DNA of 64,000 nucleotides, from assembly GCF_001595965.1 (NCBI RefSeq), contig NZ_LOJI01000040.1, positions 278 through 64,277 of the forward strand, in the 5' to 3' direction. A program made the position numbers and the translations under genes. Within the stretch, counting starts at the first letter, position 1, and each line of letters starts with the position of its first letter. The notes beneath the pieces were generated by a model. The model was given only the letters and a program-made list of their open reading frames with translations, made no database searches and was not told the DNA's origin. Source of the stretch: Polynucleobacter yangtzensis. Lineage in GTDB: Bacteria > Pseudomonadota > Gammaproteobacteria > Burkholderiales > Burkholderiaceae. Shown here one piece after another: positions 24,660 to 34,186 of this stretch.

Positions 24660-26369
24660 TTACTTCTTAGCAGCTGCTGTGGATGGGTTTAAGTTTGTTA
24701 AACGTCCACTCTCAGTACCTGCAGTTTCATCAATAACAGCATTGATGAGAGCTGGTTTACCGGCAGCAATTGCTTCTGTTAAGGCTGCTTCTAACTCTGC
24801 TGGTGTAGTTACGTAGTAACCTACGCCACCAAATGCTTCAATCATCTTGTCGTAACGAGCGTCCTTAACAAACACGGTGGGCGCAACATCAGCACCGCCA
24901 GTTGGATTAACGTCGGTACCGCGGTATACACCGTTGTTATTGAAAACAACTGTTGTAATTGGCAAGTTGTAACGGCAAATAGTTTCCAATTCCATACCGC
25001 TGAAACCGAACGCGCTATCACCCTCTACGGCTACTGTTGGCAAACCGCTAGTTACAGCAGCACCAATCGCATAACCCATACCGATACCCATAATTCCCCA
25101 AGTACCAGAGTCAAAACGCTTACGTGGCTTATACATATCAACGATTGCGCGGCAATAGTCGAGTGTATTTGCACCTTCGTTTACCAAGTTCACATCTGGG
25201 TTCTTCTTGATCACATCACGAATCACACGCAATGCACCATGGAAGTTCATTGGGTTTGCTTCTTTAGCCAATGTCTCAGCCATCTTGGCTGTGTTCTTAT
25301 CTTTCTTCTCGGTGATAGCTGCAATCCACTCAGCGCTTGGCTTGGGAACAGCAGAGATGCCCTTCAAGAGCTCACCAACGCATGAACCAATATCACCAAT
25401 TAATGGAGCAGCGATTTGTACGTTGCTATCAACTTCGTTTGCCTGAATATCGATTTGGATAAATTTCTTAGGTTCTTTACCCCAAGTTTTACCTTTACCA
25501 TGTGCAAGCAACCAATTCAAACGCGCACCAACCAATAACACTGCATCAGCTTCAGCTAATACAAATGAGCGCGCTGCAGAAGCAGACTGTGGATGATTGT
25601 CTGGCAACAAACCTTTAGCCATAGACATTGGCAAATAAGGAATGCCAGATTTTTCAACCAAATCACGGATCTCTTTATCAGCTTGAGCATAAGCAGCGCC
25701 TTTACCCAACAGAATCAATGGACGCTTAGCACCCTTCAACACGTCCAATGCACGAGCAACCGCATCGGCCGCTGGGATCTGACGTGGAACTGGATCGATT
25801 ACCTTGAAGATGGATTTCTTAGCTTCTTCAACAGGCATTGTTTGCGCGAGCAACTGTGCTGGCAAGTCCAAATACACACCACCTGGGCGACCAGAAACCG
25901 CAGCGCGAATTGCACGTGCAAAACCGATGCCAATATCTTCGATATGGTTGATACGATAAGCAGCTTTGCAATATGGCTTAGCCGCGTTGAGCTGATCCAT
26001 CTCTTCGTAGTCGCCTTGTTGCAAGTCAACGATTTCACGCTCGCTTGAACCAGAGATCAAAATCATTGGGAAGCAGTTCACAGTTGCATTAGCAAGTGCT
26101 GTTAAGCCATTCAAGAAACCAGGTGCAGAAACTGTCATGCAAATGCCTGGCTTTTGCGTCATGTAACCAGCAATCGCTGCAGCATTACCTGCATGCTGCT
26201 CATGACGGAAGCCAATAAAACGCAAACCTTCAGCCTGTGCTAAACGACATAAGTCGGTAATTGGAATACCAACCAGGCCGAAAATCGTATCAAGGTCGTT
26301 TGCCTTTAAGGCATCAATGACGAGATGGAAGCCATCCGTTAACTGTGTGTTTTGATTATCTGTTGTCAT
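24660..26369 (-). CDS. oxc: oxalyl-CoA decarboxylase
   Basis: ThDP enzyme; [66 protein letters not shown]. Confidence 0.94.
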   Translation of the reverse strand: MTTDNQNTQLTDGFHLVIDALKANDLDTIFGLVGIPITDLCRLAQAEGLRFIGFRHEQHAGNAAAIAGYMTQKPGICMTVSAPGFLNGLTALANATVNCFPMILISGSSEREIVDLQQGDYEEMDQLNAAKPYCKAAYRINHIEDIGIGFARAIRAAVSGRPGGVYLDLPAQLLAQTMPVEEAKKSIFKVIDPVPRQIPAADAVARALDVLKGAKRPLILLGKGAAYAQADKEIRDLVEKSGIPYLPMSMAKGLLPDNHPQSASAARSFVLAEADAVLLVGARLNWLLAHGKGKTWGKEPKKFIQIDIQANEVDSNVQIAAPLIGDIGSCVGELLKGISAVPKPSAEWIAAITEKKDKNTAKMAETLAKEANPMNFHGALRVIRDVIKKNPDVNLVNEGANTLDYCRAIVDMYKPRKRFDSGTWGIMGIGMGYAIGAAVTSGLPTVAVEGDSAFGFSGMELETICRYNLPITTVVFNNNGVYRGTDVNPTGGADVAPTVFVKDARYDKMIEAFGGVGYYVTTPAELEAALTEAIAAGKPALINAVIDETAGTESGRLTNLNPSTAAAKK

Positions 26370-26491
26370 AGAAATTTTTCAAGAATCACAAATCGCCCGA
26401 TAAGGGCTAATGCAATTTAGCTTTCGCTAATGTCTCCAATTTAGTTATTAATCGCACTGCGGAATTTTTGACCCCGCTTAGGCTGAGATGA

Positions 26492-26534
26492 ATATTAGGC
26501 TTGGGGAGGGGGTTCATCATTGACTTCGGTCAAT
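26492..26534 (-). promoter_or_regulatory. candidate oxc promoter: FNR/FixK-type dyad plus -10 TAATAT
   Basis: ATTGAC-N4-GTCAAT at 26519-26534; minus-strand TAATAT at 26497-26492; 22 nt between core dyad and hexamer. Confidence 0.6.
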
Positions 26535-26571
26535 TTCCCTCTAAATCCTGTAATTACAGCTGGGTGACTGC

Positions 26572-27192
26572 TTATACAAAAAGCTCTTTATGCTTTGTTT
26601 TGAGGCGACTCAGTGTCTCCGGGGAGAGGTTGAGATAAGCCGCCAGCTCCTTTTTAGGAAGGAGCTCAAACAAATCCTCGTATTTACGCAGGAAACGCTC
26701 CACCCGACCCGGGGCATCGAGCATATGCAAAGTAATCGTATGGGCCATGATTTCACTCATCAGGCGCATGACTTCAAACTCAAAACTCTCTTTCAGAATC
26801 TTGTGCTCATCCAAGAACTCCGCCCACTTCTTGAGGGGCATCCGAGCCACGCGGGCCTTGGTCACAGAGGCAATACTGTAGGGGGCAGCCGTCTTCAGAC
26901 GCCATGCCGCATAGCTAGTTTCAATATCTTTTTCGATGGCAAAACGCAGGATCATTTCTTTTGCATCTGCACTAGAAACAATACGCTTTAGGATGCCGTC
27001 CAAAACAAAGTACTGCTCCATCTGATGGTCGCCTTGATGAAGCAAAATTTCGGATTTTTTGAGGTCCGAGATCTCTAAATGACGCTCCAACTCAGCCATT
27101 GCAGCTGGATCTAAGCTTTTTAAGACCGAGTTTTGGCTCAACTGCAGGCGAATCAGGTTCTTTTCGGGATGCTTATCTAATACGGTCATCAA
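26572..27192 (-). CDS. Crp/Fnr-family transcriptional regulator
   Basis: cNMP-like beta roll and HTH KKELAAYLNLSPETLSRLKTKHK. Confidence 0.9.
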   Translation of the reverse strand: MMTVLDKHPEKNLIRLQLSQNSVLKSLDPAAMAELERHLEISDLKKSEILLHQGDHQMEQYFVLDGILKRIVSSADAKEMILRFAIEKDIETSYAAWRLKTAAPYSIASVTKARVARMPLKKWAEFLDEHKILKESFEFEVMRLMSEIMAHTITLHMLDAPGRVERFLRKYEDLFELLPKKELAAYLNLSPETLSRLKTKHKELFV

Positions 27193-27279
27193 TACTTGCT
27201 CCTAGAGCTCACATTGTAGGCTTTTTTACATTTTTAAGCGGGATTTGGGGGCTTTGACCTCAGCAGATAAGCTAGAATG

Positions 27280-27500
27280 GCGGGGTCGTGGTGCTTTATT
27301 GCAATGCAATAAAGTTAAACGGGAAACACTAAACGTGTGCTGCCCCCGCAACGGTAGGTAAATGCGCCTTTTATTCATTTGAAAGGCGTCAGGAATCTGA
27401 CAAAGCCACTGTGCGCGTCAATCGCATGGGAAGGCCAGATTCTGATATTTACTAGCCCGGATACCGGCCAAGACAGGTGGAATTTTGCGGACGGGGATCT
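27280..27500 (+). promoter_or_regulatory. cobalamin (adenosylcobalamin-type) riboswitch
   Basis: GTGGTGC, GGGAAACACTAAACGTGTGCTGCCCCCGCAACGGT, GCCACTG, GGGAAGGC, B12 box AGCCCGGATACCGGCC (27454-27469). Confidence 0.93.
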
Positions 27501-27618
27501 TCGCGCGCCAATAAAGCGTAACCTGCGCCTCATTGACGTCTGAACTCCTGCACGTGAAATTCTGTTCGACCTAGCTAACGGGGAAGTTAGCTGGGCAATC
27601 GATAACAGAAAGTCTTTT

Positions 27619-29751
27619 ATGAACTTGCAGTTAAAGCAGAAAAAAATCGCCGTAGTATGTGGCACCCTTCTCTCCCTCAGCATCAACCAGCTAGCATTTG
27701 CACAAAATAATCCATCTACACTCATTGTGACTGGTACGCGATTTGAGGAAAACCTTAATCAGGTCCCAGCGAATGTCAAAGTGATTACGCGCGATGAAAT
27801 TGAGAACTCAACCTCCAACACAATTCCTCAGGTGCTATCACAAATTGGCGGCTTAAGAGTAAGCGGTTTAAATTCAAGCGCCTTAAATTTAGATGCATCA
27901 GTCGACATGGGTGGATTTGGACCAACCGGCAACAGCACAACCGCAATCTTGGTTGATGGCATCCGAGTAAATCCAATTGATTCAGGAAGCGTCGACTGGG
28001 AATCTATTCCAATCGATTCCATTGAGCGTATCGAAATTCTTCAGGGTGGCGCAAGTGTTCAATACGGCAATGGTGCAGTTGGTGGCGTGATCAACATCAT
28101 CACTAATGGTGGCAAGAAAACAATTAACCAGGCCTCTGCGACCTACGGCACTTGGGGCACCTCCATTAACAATGCCATCTTTAGAAATACAGTCGATAAA
28201 ACGACTTTACAAGTCAGCGCCAACACATCGAATACCAATGGCTGGCGTCCTAATACAGGGGCAAACGCCTACTCTATCGATGCGAAAATTTTGCAAGATT
28301 TAGGCAACAGAGATCGCTTTTTTGTTGATGCATATTACGGCTACACCAATTCACAACTTGCTAGTCCTGTAGTGGGATTGGTTGGCTCAGGAAACCCACT
28401 CTCCGTTAGACCGCAAAATGCGGGCAATAACATAACAACCAATAATTCTGGCTTTCGCCAAGGATTAACAAAAACATTAAGCGAGAATTACGTAGTAGAA
28501 ATCGATACCTCTTATAACAATAAATCCTCTTTCTTCTACGTACCCCAAGCAGATTACTTTGCTAGCCCCGAGTTTGGTTCAGCCGGTAGTCCGATGAATA
28601 ATAAATTGCAAGGCTGGCAGCTTGCTTTGTCACCGCGCCTGAAAGCAGACTTTGGCGTTATTGGCACTTCGATCTTTGGCTATGATTTCTCGAAAGCGAA
28701 TCAAGCTGGAAGCAATAGCTACACGCCACAATCTCAAAGCATCATTCTCGCGAATCAATTCGATGCCACGAGCAATCCCTTTGGAACTTATTACAACAAT
28801 CTAACAAGCGATTCGCAAAACGCCACACAAATTAATAATTCAGTCTACGTAATGCAAAGAATTCCCCTAGGAAATATTTTGGAGGCAAGCGGAGGATTCC
28901 GTCGACAAGTGCAGCAAGCATCAACAACTAGCTCTGCCATCACCGCTTCCAATGGGACTGTCTCTGGCAATCAGCAATATGCTGCCAATGCAGGAGATTT
29001 AGCGCTTAATGCTAACTACCTGCCAGGACAACGTGTGTATGTGAAGTGGAATCAGTCCTTCAGATTCCCCAATATTGACGAATACTGGGGCCTGCTATAC
29101 AACCCAACAACCCAAACTACATCAACCGTCTTTAGCGGGATTTTGCAACCACAAACAACTCAGACATATGAGGTTGGCGGCAACTGGGATGTTTTGAGTT
29201 CTAAAGTGACATCGTCGATATTTAAGTCTATGACACAAAATGAAATTAGCTATAACCCCGCCACAGGTTACAACTACAACTCAATTTATCAAGTGAATCG
29301 CGGCGGAATTCTATTGGATGTTGCATCTAATATTTCACCCTCATTCAATATTGGCTTCGGAGGAAAATACCAAAAGTCATACTATGCCAATGGGCCATTT
29401 TCCGGAAATGCTATTCCAGTAGTTCCAGACACGCTTCTTAATGCTAGAGCGAATTACCTCATTGCAACAAATTGGACCATTGGTGGAGTAGTGAATTACG
29501 TTAGCAGTCAGCATTACGATACCGGCCCAAGCTACTACAGCGCAACACCAGTGATGCCGTCTTACGTCATTGGGGATATATTTACCTCGTATAAGTTCCA
29601 AGGCATTGAAGCACGTCTTACAGTCAAAAACGTTGGTAATGCGCAATATGCCACGTACGGAACTGCGCCAAGCAATGTCTCTAGTCGTTACTCTTACTAT
29701 CCAAGCGAACCAAGGTCGGTTTTTGTAACCCTGAAATACAACTTCAATTAA
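27619..29751 (+). CDS. btuB: TonB-dependent outer-membrane receptor, BtuB-like
   Basis: TLIVTGTRFEENLNQVPANVKVITRDEIENSTSNTIPQVLSQIGG plug; C-terminal VFVTLKYNFN; downstream of B12 riboswitch. Confidence 0.85.
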   Translation: MNLQLKQKKIAVVCGTLLSLSINQLAFAQNNPSTLIVTGTRFEENLNQVPANVKVITRDEIENSTSNTIPQVLSQIGGLRVSGLNSSALNLDASVDMGGFGPTGNSTTAILVDGIRVNPIDSGSVDWESIPIDSIERIEILQGGASVQYGNGAVGGVINIITNGGKKTINQASATYGTWGTSINNAIFRNTVDKTTLQVSANTSNTNGWRPNTGANAYSIDAKILQDLGNRDRFFVDAYYGYTNSQLASPVVGLVGSGNPLSVRPQNAGNNITTNNSGFRQGLTKTLSENYVVEIDTSYNNKSSFFYVPQADYFASPEFGSAGSPMNNKLQGWQLALSPRLKADFGVIGTSIFGYDFSKANQAGSNSYTPQSQSIILANQFDATSNPFGTYYNNLTSDSQNATQINNSVYVMQRIPLGNILEASGGFRRQVQQASTTSSAITASNGTVSGNQQYAANAGDLALNANYLPGQRVYVKWNQSFRFPNIDEYWGLLYNPTTQTTSTVFSGILQPQTTQTYEVGGNWDVLSSKVTSSIFKSMTQNEISYNPATGYNYNSIYQVNRGGILLDVASNISPSFNIGFGGKYQKSYYANGPFSGNAIPVVPDTLLNARANYLIATNWTIGGVVNYVSSQHYDTGPSYYSATPVMPSYVIGDIFTSYKFQGIEARLTVKNVGNAQYATYGTAPSNVSSRYSYYPSEPRSVFVTLKYNFN

Positions 29752-29771
29752 ACACCCCAGTAATGATTCGC

Positions 29772-29812
29772 CTACTTTAAGACCCCAATTCTGCATTGCG
29801 GTCTTAAAGTAG
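29772..29812. terminator. long hairpin downstream of btuB
   Basis: CTACTTTAAGACC (29772-29784) / GGTCTTAAAGTAG (29800-29812), 13-bp perfect stem with inner CAAT/ATTG. Confidence 0.6.
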
Positions 29813-29853
29813 CGCCCTCCCCCATGGTTTGAAGCTGAGGCTACAATGCCAAT

Positions 29854-30141
29854 ATGAGTGAATTAAGCCCAATTCCCCCAAGCGAAGATACTAGCGATCT
29901 AAGTTCGCTGAGCATCTCTATTGCCCGCATATCCGAAAAAATTTCATTGATTGAAGATGCAGTAAGAAACTTGAATCAAAATCGAGCGCAACTGGAAGGC
30001 AAAATTGATGAAGCTCAAAAACGCGTTCAACGCATTTTGAGTCGCCTACCAGATCAAAGTGATGGTCGCCAACTAAATCTACTTGGCGAAGTTGCTACAC
30101 CAAACAATCCAGAGGATGATAATGAGCCAACAACGCATTGA
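29854..30141 (+). CDS. small coiled-coil protein upstream of zapA
   Basis: heptad-like SISIARISEKISLIEDAVRNLNQNRAQLEGKIDEAQKRVQRIL; overlaps zapA start. Confidence 0.7.
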   Translation: MSELSPIPPSEDTSDLSSLSISIARISEKISLIEDAVRNLNQNRAQLEGKIDEAQKRVQRILSRLPDQSDGRQLNLLGEVATPNNPEDDNEPTTH

Positions 30142-30475
30142 AGTCAGCCTTGCCGGCCAAAAAATCACCTTAGCAACGAGCGCTGAGCATGAACCTTTAT
30201 TAAGAGCAGCATGCGTCCTAGTTGACGAACAAATTCAGCTTGCTATTAGTGGTGGTAATCGCAGCATTGAACGCGCCAGCATGATGGCGGCGCTCAAAAT
30301 TGCCGGCGACCTCATTACATTACAAAAAAATCAAACGCAGCAAAGCAACTCCTCCAACGTGAGCTCCGATGAAATCACTCGCCTGCAAAGTGAAATTCGC
30401 GCTCTAGAGGATCAAGTCGACGCTTTGATGCAAACCCTTTCCCTGCCTGGTTCGCCAAGGCCAATAGTTCCTTGA
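30122..30475 (+). CDS. zapA: cell division protein ZapA
   Basis: IEVSLAGQKITLATSAEHEPLLRAACVLVDEQ; start set at MSQQRIE. Confidence 0.88.
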   Translation: MSQQRIEVSLAGQKITLATSAEHEPLLRAACVLVDEQIQLAISGGNRSIERASMMAALKIAGDLITLQKNQTQQSNSSNVSSDEITRLQSEIRALEDQVDALMQTLSLPGSPRPIVP

Positions 30476-30652
30476 ACCGATGCGCAAGCATCCGGAACGA
30501 TCTTTACCTTGTGGGCGTGAGCGTTTTGAAAGTTCACAGTGCCAACTTAGACTTGGTCACTCCCTGAGCCTCTTAATGCACCCGAAACAGAGTAGCCGTT
30601 CCACCTTGAACCTTAGGGTTCAGGATGACGGCCTAGCGGCTAAGGCGGGGAA
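30438..30652 (+). ncRNA. ssrS: 6S RNA
   Basis: zapA-adjacent position; TTTCCCTG..GGTTCGCCAAG, CCTTGAACC, CACCTTGAACCTTAGGGTTCAGGATGACGGCCTAGCGGCTAAGGCGGGGAA resemble E. coli 6S; closing stem TTCCCTGCCT/AGGCGGGGAA. Confidence 0.85.
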
Positions 30653-30655
30653 TTC

Positions 30656-31474
30656 ATGTTACTAAGCGATATCGCCATGTTGATGCTGTGTGGCAGCATC
30701 TCCGGATTTTTAGCAGGCCTACTAGGCATTGGTGGCGGCATGATTCTGGTGCCATTCATGATCTTAGTTTTTAACCATCAAGGCTTTAGTCAAGAAGTGA
30801 TTGTGCACATGGCCATCGCTACTGGTATGGCCACCATCTTGTTCACCACCACCTCCGCAATTTGGGCGCATCACAAACATGGCTCTATCGATTGGAAGTT
30901 GGTTGGGTCGCTGAGTCCCGGCTTGGTCGTTGGCAGTTTGATTGGTGGCAGCGAAATTTTTGAAGCCCTAAATACTTCTTGGCTCTCACTTTTCTTCGCC
31001 ATTTTTATTGTCTATACATCCATTCAGATGCTGCTCAATAAAAAGCCTAAGCCAGGTAGAGATTTACCTGGTTCTCTAGGCTTATTTGGGTTTGGATCAT
31101 TTGCAGGAGCACTATCGAGCTTAGTGGGGGCCGGCGGGGCCTTCATCACTGTGCCATTTATGCTCTGGTGCAATGTCAAACCACACGTTGCTATGGCGAG
31201 CTCCTCTGGCTTGGGCTTTCCGATTGCAGCAGCAGCCACTGCAGGCTACATGTACGGTAGTTGGGGTCACCCCAACCTACCCTCCGGGTCTCTAGGATTT
31301 GTTTATTTACCAGCGGTAGTGTGTATTGCGGCAGTGAGTATTTTCACAGCACCGCTTGGCGCCAAAATGGCTCGCAAACTGGATGTGGCACAACTCAAAC
31401 GTATTTTTGGGGTGATGCTACTAATGCTTGCGGCCTTCATGTTTAATGAAAGCCGCAAAGCATTTGGTTACTAA
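30656..31474 (+). CDS. TauE/SafE family sulfite/anion exporter
   Basis: GFLAGLLGIGGGMILVP and SSLVGAGGAFITVPFM repeats. Confidence 0.88.
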   Translation: MLLSDIAMLMLCGSISGFLAGLLGIGGGMILVPFMILVFNHQGFSQEVIVHMAIATGMATILFTTTSAIWAHHKHGSIDWKLVGSLSPGLVVGSLIGGSEIFEALNTSWLSLFFAIFIVYTSIQMLLNKKPKPGRDLPGSLGLFGFGSFAGALSSLVGAGGAFITVPFMLWCNVKPHVAMASSSGLGFPIAAAATAGYMYGSWGHPNLPSGSLGFVYLPAVVCIAAVSIFTAPLGAKMARKLDVAQLKRIFGVMLLMLAAFMFNESRKAFGY

Positions 31475-32998
31475 CTAACTAGTAAATTGCTGGCGCAAAA
31501 TATTCTTTTGCACTTTACCCATAGCATTACGCGGTAAATCAGAAACAATTTCCACGCGCTTTGGAATCTTGAAGTTTGCAATTTGTGTTTTCAAAGTAGC
31601 GATCATCTCTTCGGCATTTAATTTAGCCCCAGCCTTGGGCACAACTACCGCCATCACTGCCTCACCGAAATCTGGATGCGGAATGCCAATCACAGCGCTT
31701 TCTTCAACACCAGGCATGTCATCGATAAAGCTTTCAATTTCTTTTGGATAAACGTTATAGCCACCAGAAATAATTAAATCCTTACTGCGGCCAACGATAC
31801 ACAAATACTCCTTCGGTGCTTTGCCGCCATTGGCATCACCACCCCAACGACCAACGTCACCTGTCTTGAACCAACCATCTTTGGTAAATTCTTCAGCAGT
31901 CTTCTCTGGCATACGCCAGTAGCCTTTGAATATGTTTGGACCTTTAACCTGAATGCCGCCAATTTCATCGACCTTGCAAGGTTTATTGTCTTCATTCACT
32001 ACGCGCACCTTTACACCAGGAAGAGGCAGGCCAACGGAGCCACCTACGCGCTTACCCTTATAAGGGTTGGAGACCAACATCACGGTCTCGCTCATGCCAT
32101 AGCGTTCCAAAATTGGCTGACCAATGACTTCCTTGAAAGTATTAAACGTTTCTGTAAGTAGTGGAGCAGAACCAGAAACAAAAAGGCGCATATTGCGTGC
32201 CACTTTCTTATTAAAGCCTTTATCGGCTAATAAGCGTACATAGAATGTTGGCACACCCATCATCACTGTTGCCTGTGGCATATGTTTGATCAGTTGCGCA
32301 GTATCTAAACGCGGCAACCAAATCATCTTGCTGCCATTAATCAATGCGCCATGGGCCGCAACGAACAAACCGTGAACGTGAAAGATAGGCAAAGCGTGCA
32401 ATAGAACATCGCCTTTTTTCCAACCCCAAAACTTTTGCAATACTTGAGCATTGCTGCCCAAGTTCTTATGAGTCAGCATTGCACCTTTGCTACGGCCAGT
32501 AGTGCCGGAGGTATACAAAATAGCCGCAAGATCATCATCCTTAGCGGGTACAGTTTTGAATTTATCGCTTAAACCAGCTGCACGGTCCAACAAAGAACCG
32601 GTGCGGTTTTCATCTAGGGTAAAGACATGCTTGGTGCCGGCTTTAGCAGCAACCTTAGATACCCAAGATAGATTCTTGCTACTGCAAACAACTACCGCCG
32701 GCTCTGCATTTTCTAAAAAATATTGAATTTCAGCAGACTGGTAGGCGGTATTGAGTGGCAAATACACATAACCCGCACGAATTGTTGCTAGGTATAGAAA
32801 AAGAGCCTCAGGTGACTTCTCAACCTGAACTGCAACCCTAGACCCTTTTGGCAACTTCAAGCTGGCAAGTAAATTTGCCAGCTTTGCCGTTGCAGCCTCA
32901 AGGTCACCCCAGGAGTAATACAGACCATCATGCGTCTCGAGAGCGCATGCTTTTTTATCTTTTGGAAAACCTTTTTCCAATAGTGAATATAAATTCAT
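31475..32998 (-). CDS. matB: malonyl-CoA synthetase (AMP-dependent ligase)
   Basis: AILYTSGTTGRSKGAMLTHKNL, GRSKDLIISGGYNVYPKEIE, adjacent to malonyl-CoA decarboxylase. Confidence 0.85.
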   Translation of the reverse strand: MNLYSLLEKGFPKDKKACALETHDGLYYSWGDLEAATAKLANLLASLKLPKGSRVAVQVEKSPEALFLYLATIRAGYVYLPLNTAYQSAEIQYFLENAEPAVVVCSSKNLSWVSKVAAKAGTKHVFTLDENRTGSLLDRAAGLSDKFKTVPAKDDDLAAILYTSGTTGRSKGAMLTHKNLGSNAQVLQKFWGWKKGDVLLHALPIFHVHGLFVAAHGALINGSKMIWLPRLDTAQLIKHMPQATVMMGVPTFYVRLLADKGFNKKVARNMRLFVSGSAPLLTETFNTFKEVIGQPILERYGMSETVMLVSNPYKGKRVGGSVGLPLPGVKVRVVNEDNKPCKVDEIGGIQVKGPNIFKGYWRMPEKTAEEFTKDGWFKTGDVGRWGGDANGGKAPKEYLCIVGRSKDLIISGGYNVYPKEIESFIDDMPGVEESAVIGIPHPDFGEAVMAVVVPKAGAKLNAEEMIATLKTQIANFKIPKRVEIVSDLPRNAMGKVQKNILRQQFTS

Positions 32999-33038
32999 TT
33001 AAACCTCAAACCCCAGGGGTAATATTTAATAAAAATTC

Positions 33039-34028
33039 TTAGTCTAATTTGGCGCCAGAAGCCTTAGCAACGGCAGCCCAACGCTTAACATCAGCACTCA
33101 CAAATTTTCCAAAAGCTTCGCCTGAAAGGGTTGGAGTTTCGGAACCGTTATTAGTCCAGATAGTTTTGAGCTCAGGCGTATTCAGCGCCTTCTGTGTCTC
33201 AGCAATCATCTTGTCAACGATCGGTTGCGGAGTTCCTTTAGGAGCAAACAAGCCATACCATGTAGAAACCTCGTAACCCACTAAACCAGCTTCAGCTGCA
33301 GTAGGTACGTTCGGAAATCCTGGAGCGCGCTTTTGTGATGCAACTGCCAAAGCAACAATCGAGCCATTCTTAATTTGTGCGGCTGAAGAACCCAATCCGT
33401 CGAACTCGATGTCTACCTGACCAGCAATTAAGTCTTGCATGGCTGGGCCAGCACCACGATAAGGGATGTGCGTAATAAAGGTTTTGGTCAACATCTTGAA
33501 TTGCTCGCCTGCCAGATGATGTGTAGATCCATTACCGGCGCTGGCGTAGTTGAACTTACCTGGGTTTTTCTTCAATAGTGCAATAAATTCTTTCAAGTCT
33601 TTCACTTGAACATTCTTAGGATTAACAACGATCACCTGCGGTGGACTTGCAATCATTGCAACTGGCACAAAACTTTTCTCGATATCGTAATCCAAGTTTG
33701 GATACATGGAAGGTGCAATTGCATGGTGCGCTGCACCCACAAAAAAGGTATATCCATCTGGAGCAGCCTTAGCAGCAATAGAGGCGCCCAAGGTTCCACC
33801 TGCGCCACCACGATTATCAATAATAATTTGCTTACCCAATTGCTTAGTCAACTGTGTTGCCAATGGTCGCGCAAAAGCGTCTGTACCACCGCCCGCAGGA
33901 AAGGGCACAACAAAGGTAATCGGTTTATTGGGCCACTCTTACGCCATCACCACCAAAGGGGCAGCGCAAACCAAAAGAATTGCCTTCTTGATCATTGCCG
34001 AAAGGCTTAATTGGTTAATCATCTTCAT
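33039..34028 (-). pseudogene. Bug/TctC-type solute receptor with in-frame stop at signal-peptide junction
   Basis: MKMINQLSLSAMIKKAILLVCAAPLVVMA*EWPNKPITFVVPFPAGGGTDAFARPL; TAA at 33939-33941. Confidence 0.85.
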
Positions 34029-34186
34029 CTCCTCCACTTGCCACTATTTCATGGCTATGTTCATTATTAATACCGCTGAATCGCACACCATACTACCTTC
34101 TGGATCTTGATGCCCAGTTTGCTTATTAAACCCTAAAGTGAATCTCTTTGGATTCTGCCTTGGGGCATCTCCTCCTCAATTCCTTA

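Noticed and set aside
25593-26048. 151-aa plus-strand ORF inside oxc
   Set aside because: Antisense to clear oxalyl-CoA decarboxylase frame
27254-27278. TTGACC...TAGAAT as promoter of the riboswitch
   Set aside because: Spacer is only 13 bp, too short for a sigma70 promoter
29377-29796. 139-aa minus-strand ORF inside btuB
   Set aside because: Antisense to a well-supported TonB receptor; composition not protein-like and no motif
33606-34110. Two 134-aa plus-strand ORFs over the Bug gene
   Set aside because: Antisense shadow frames of the receptor pseudogene; no recognisable domain
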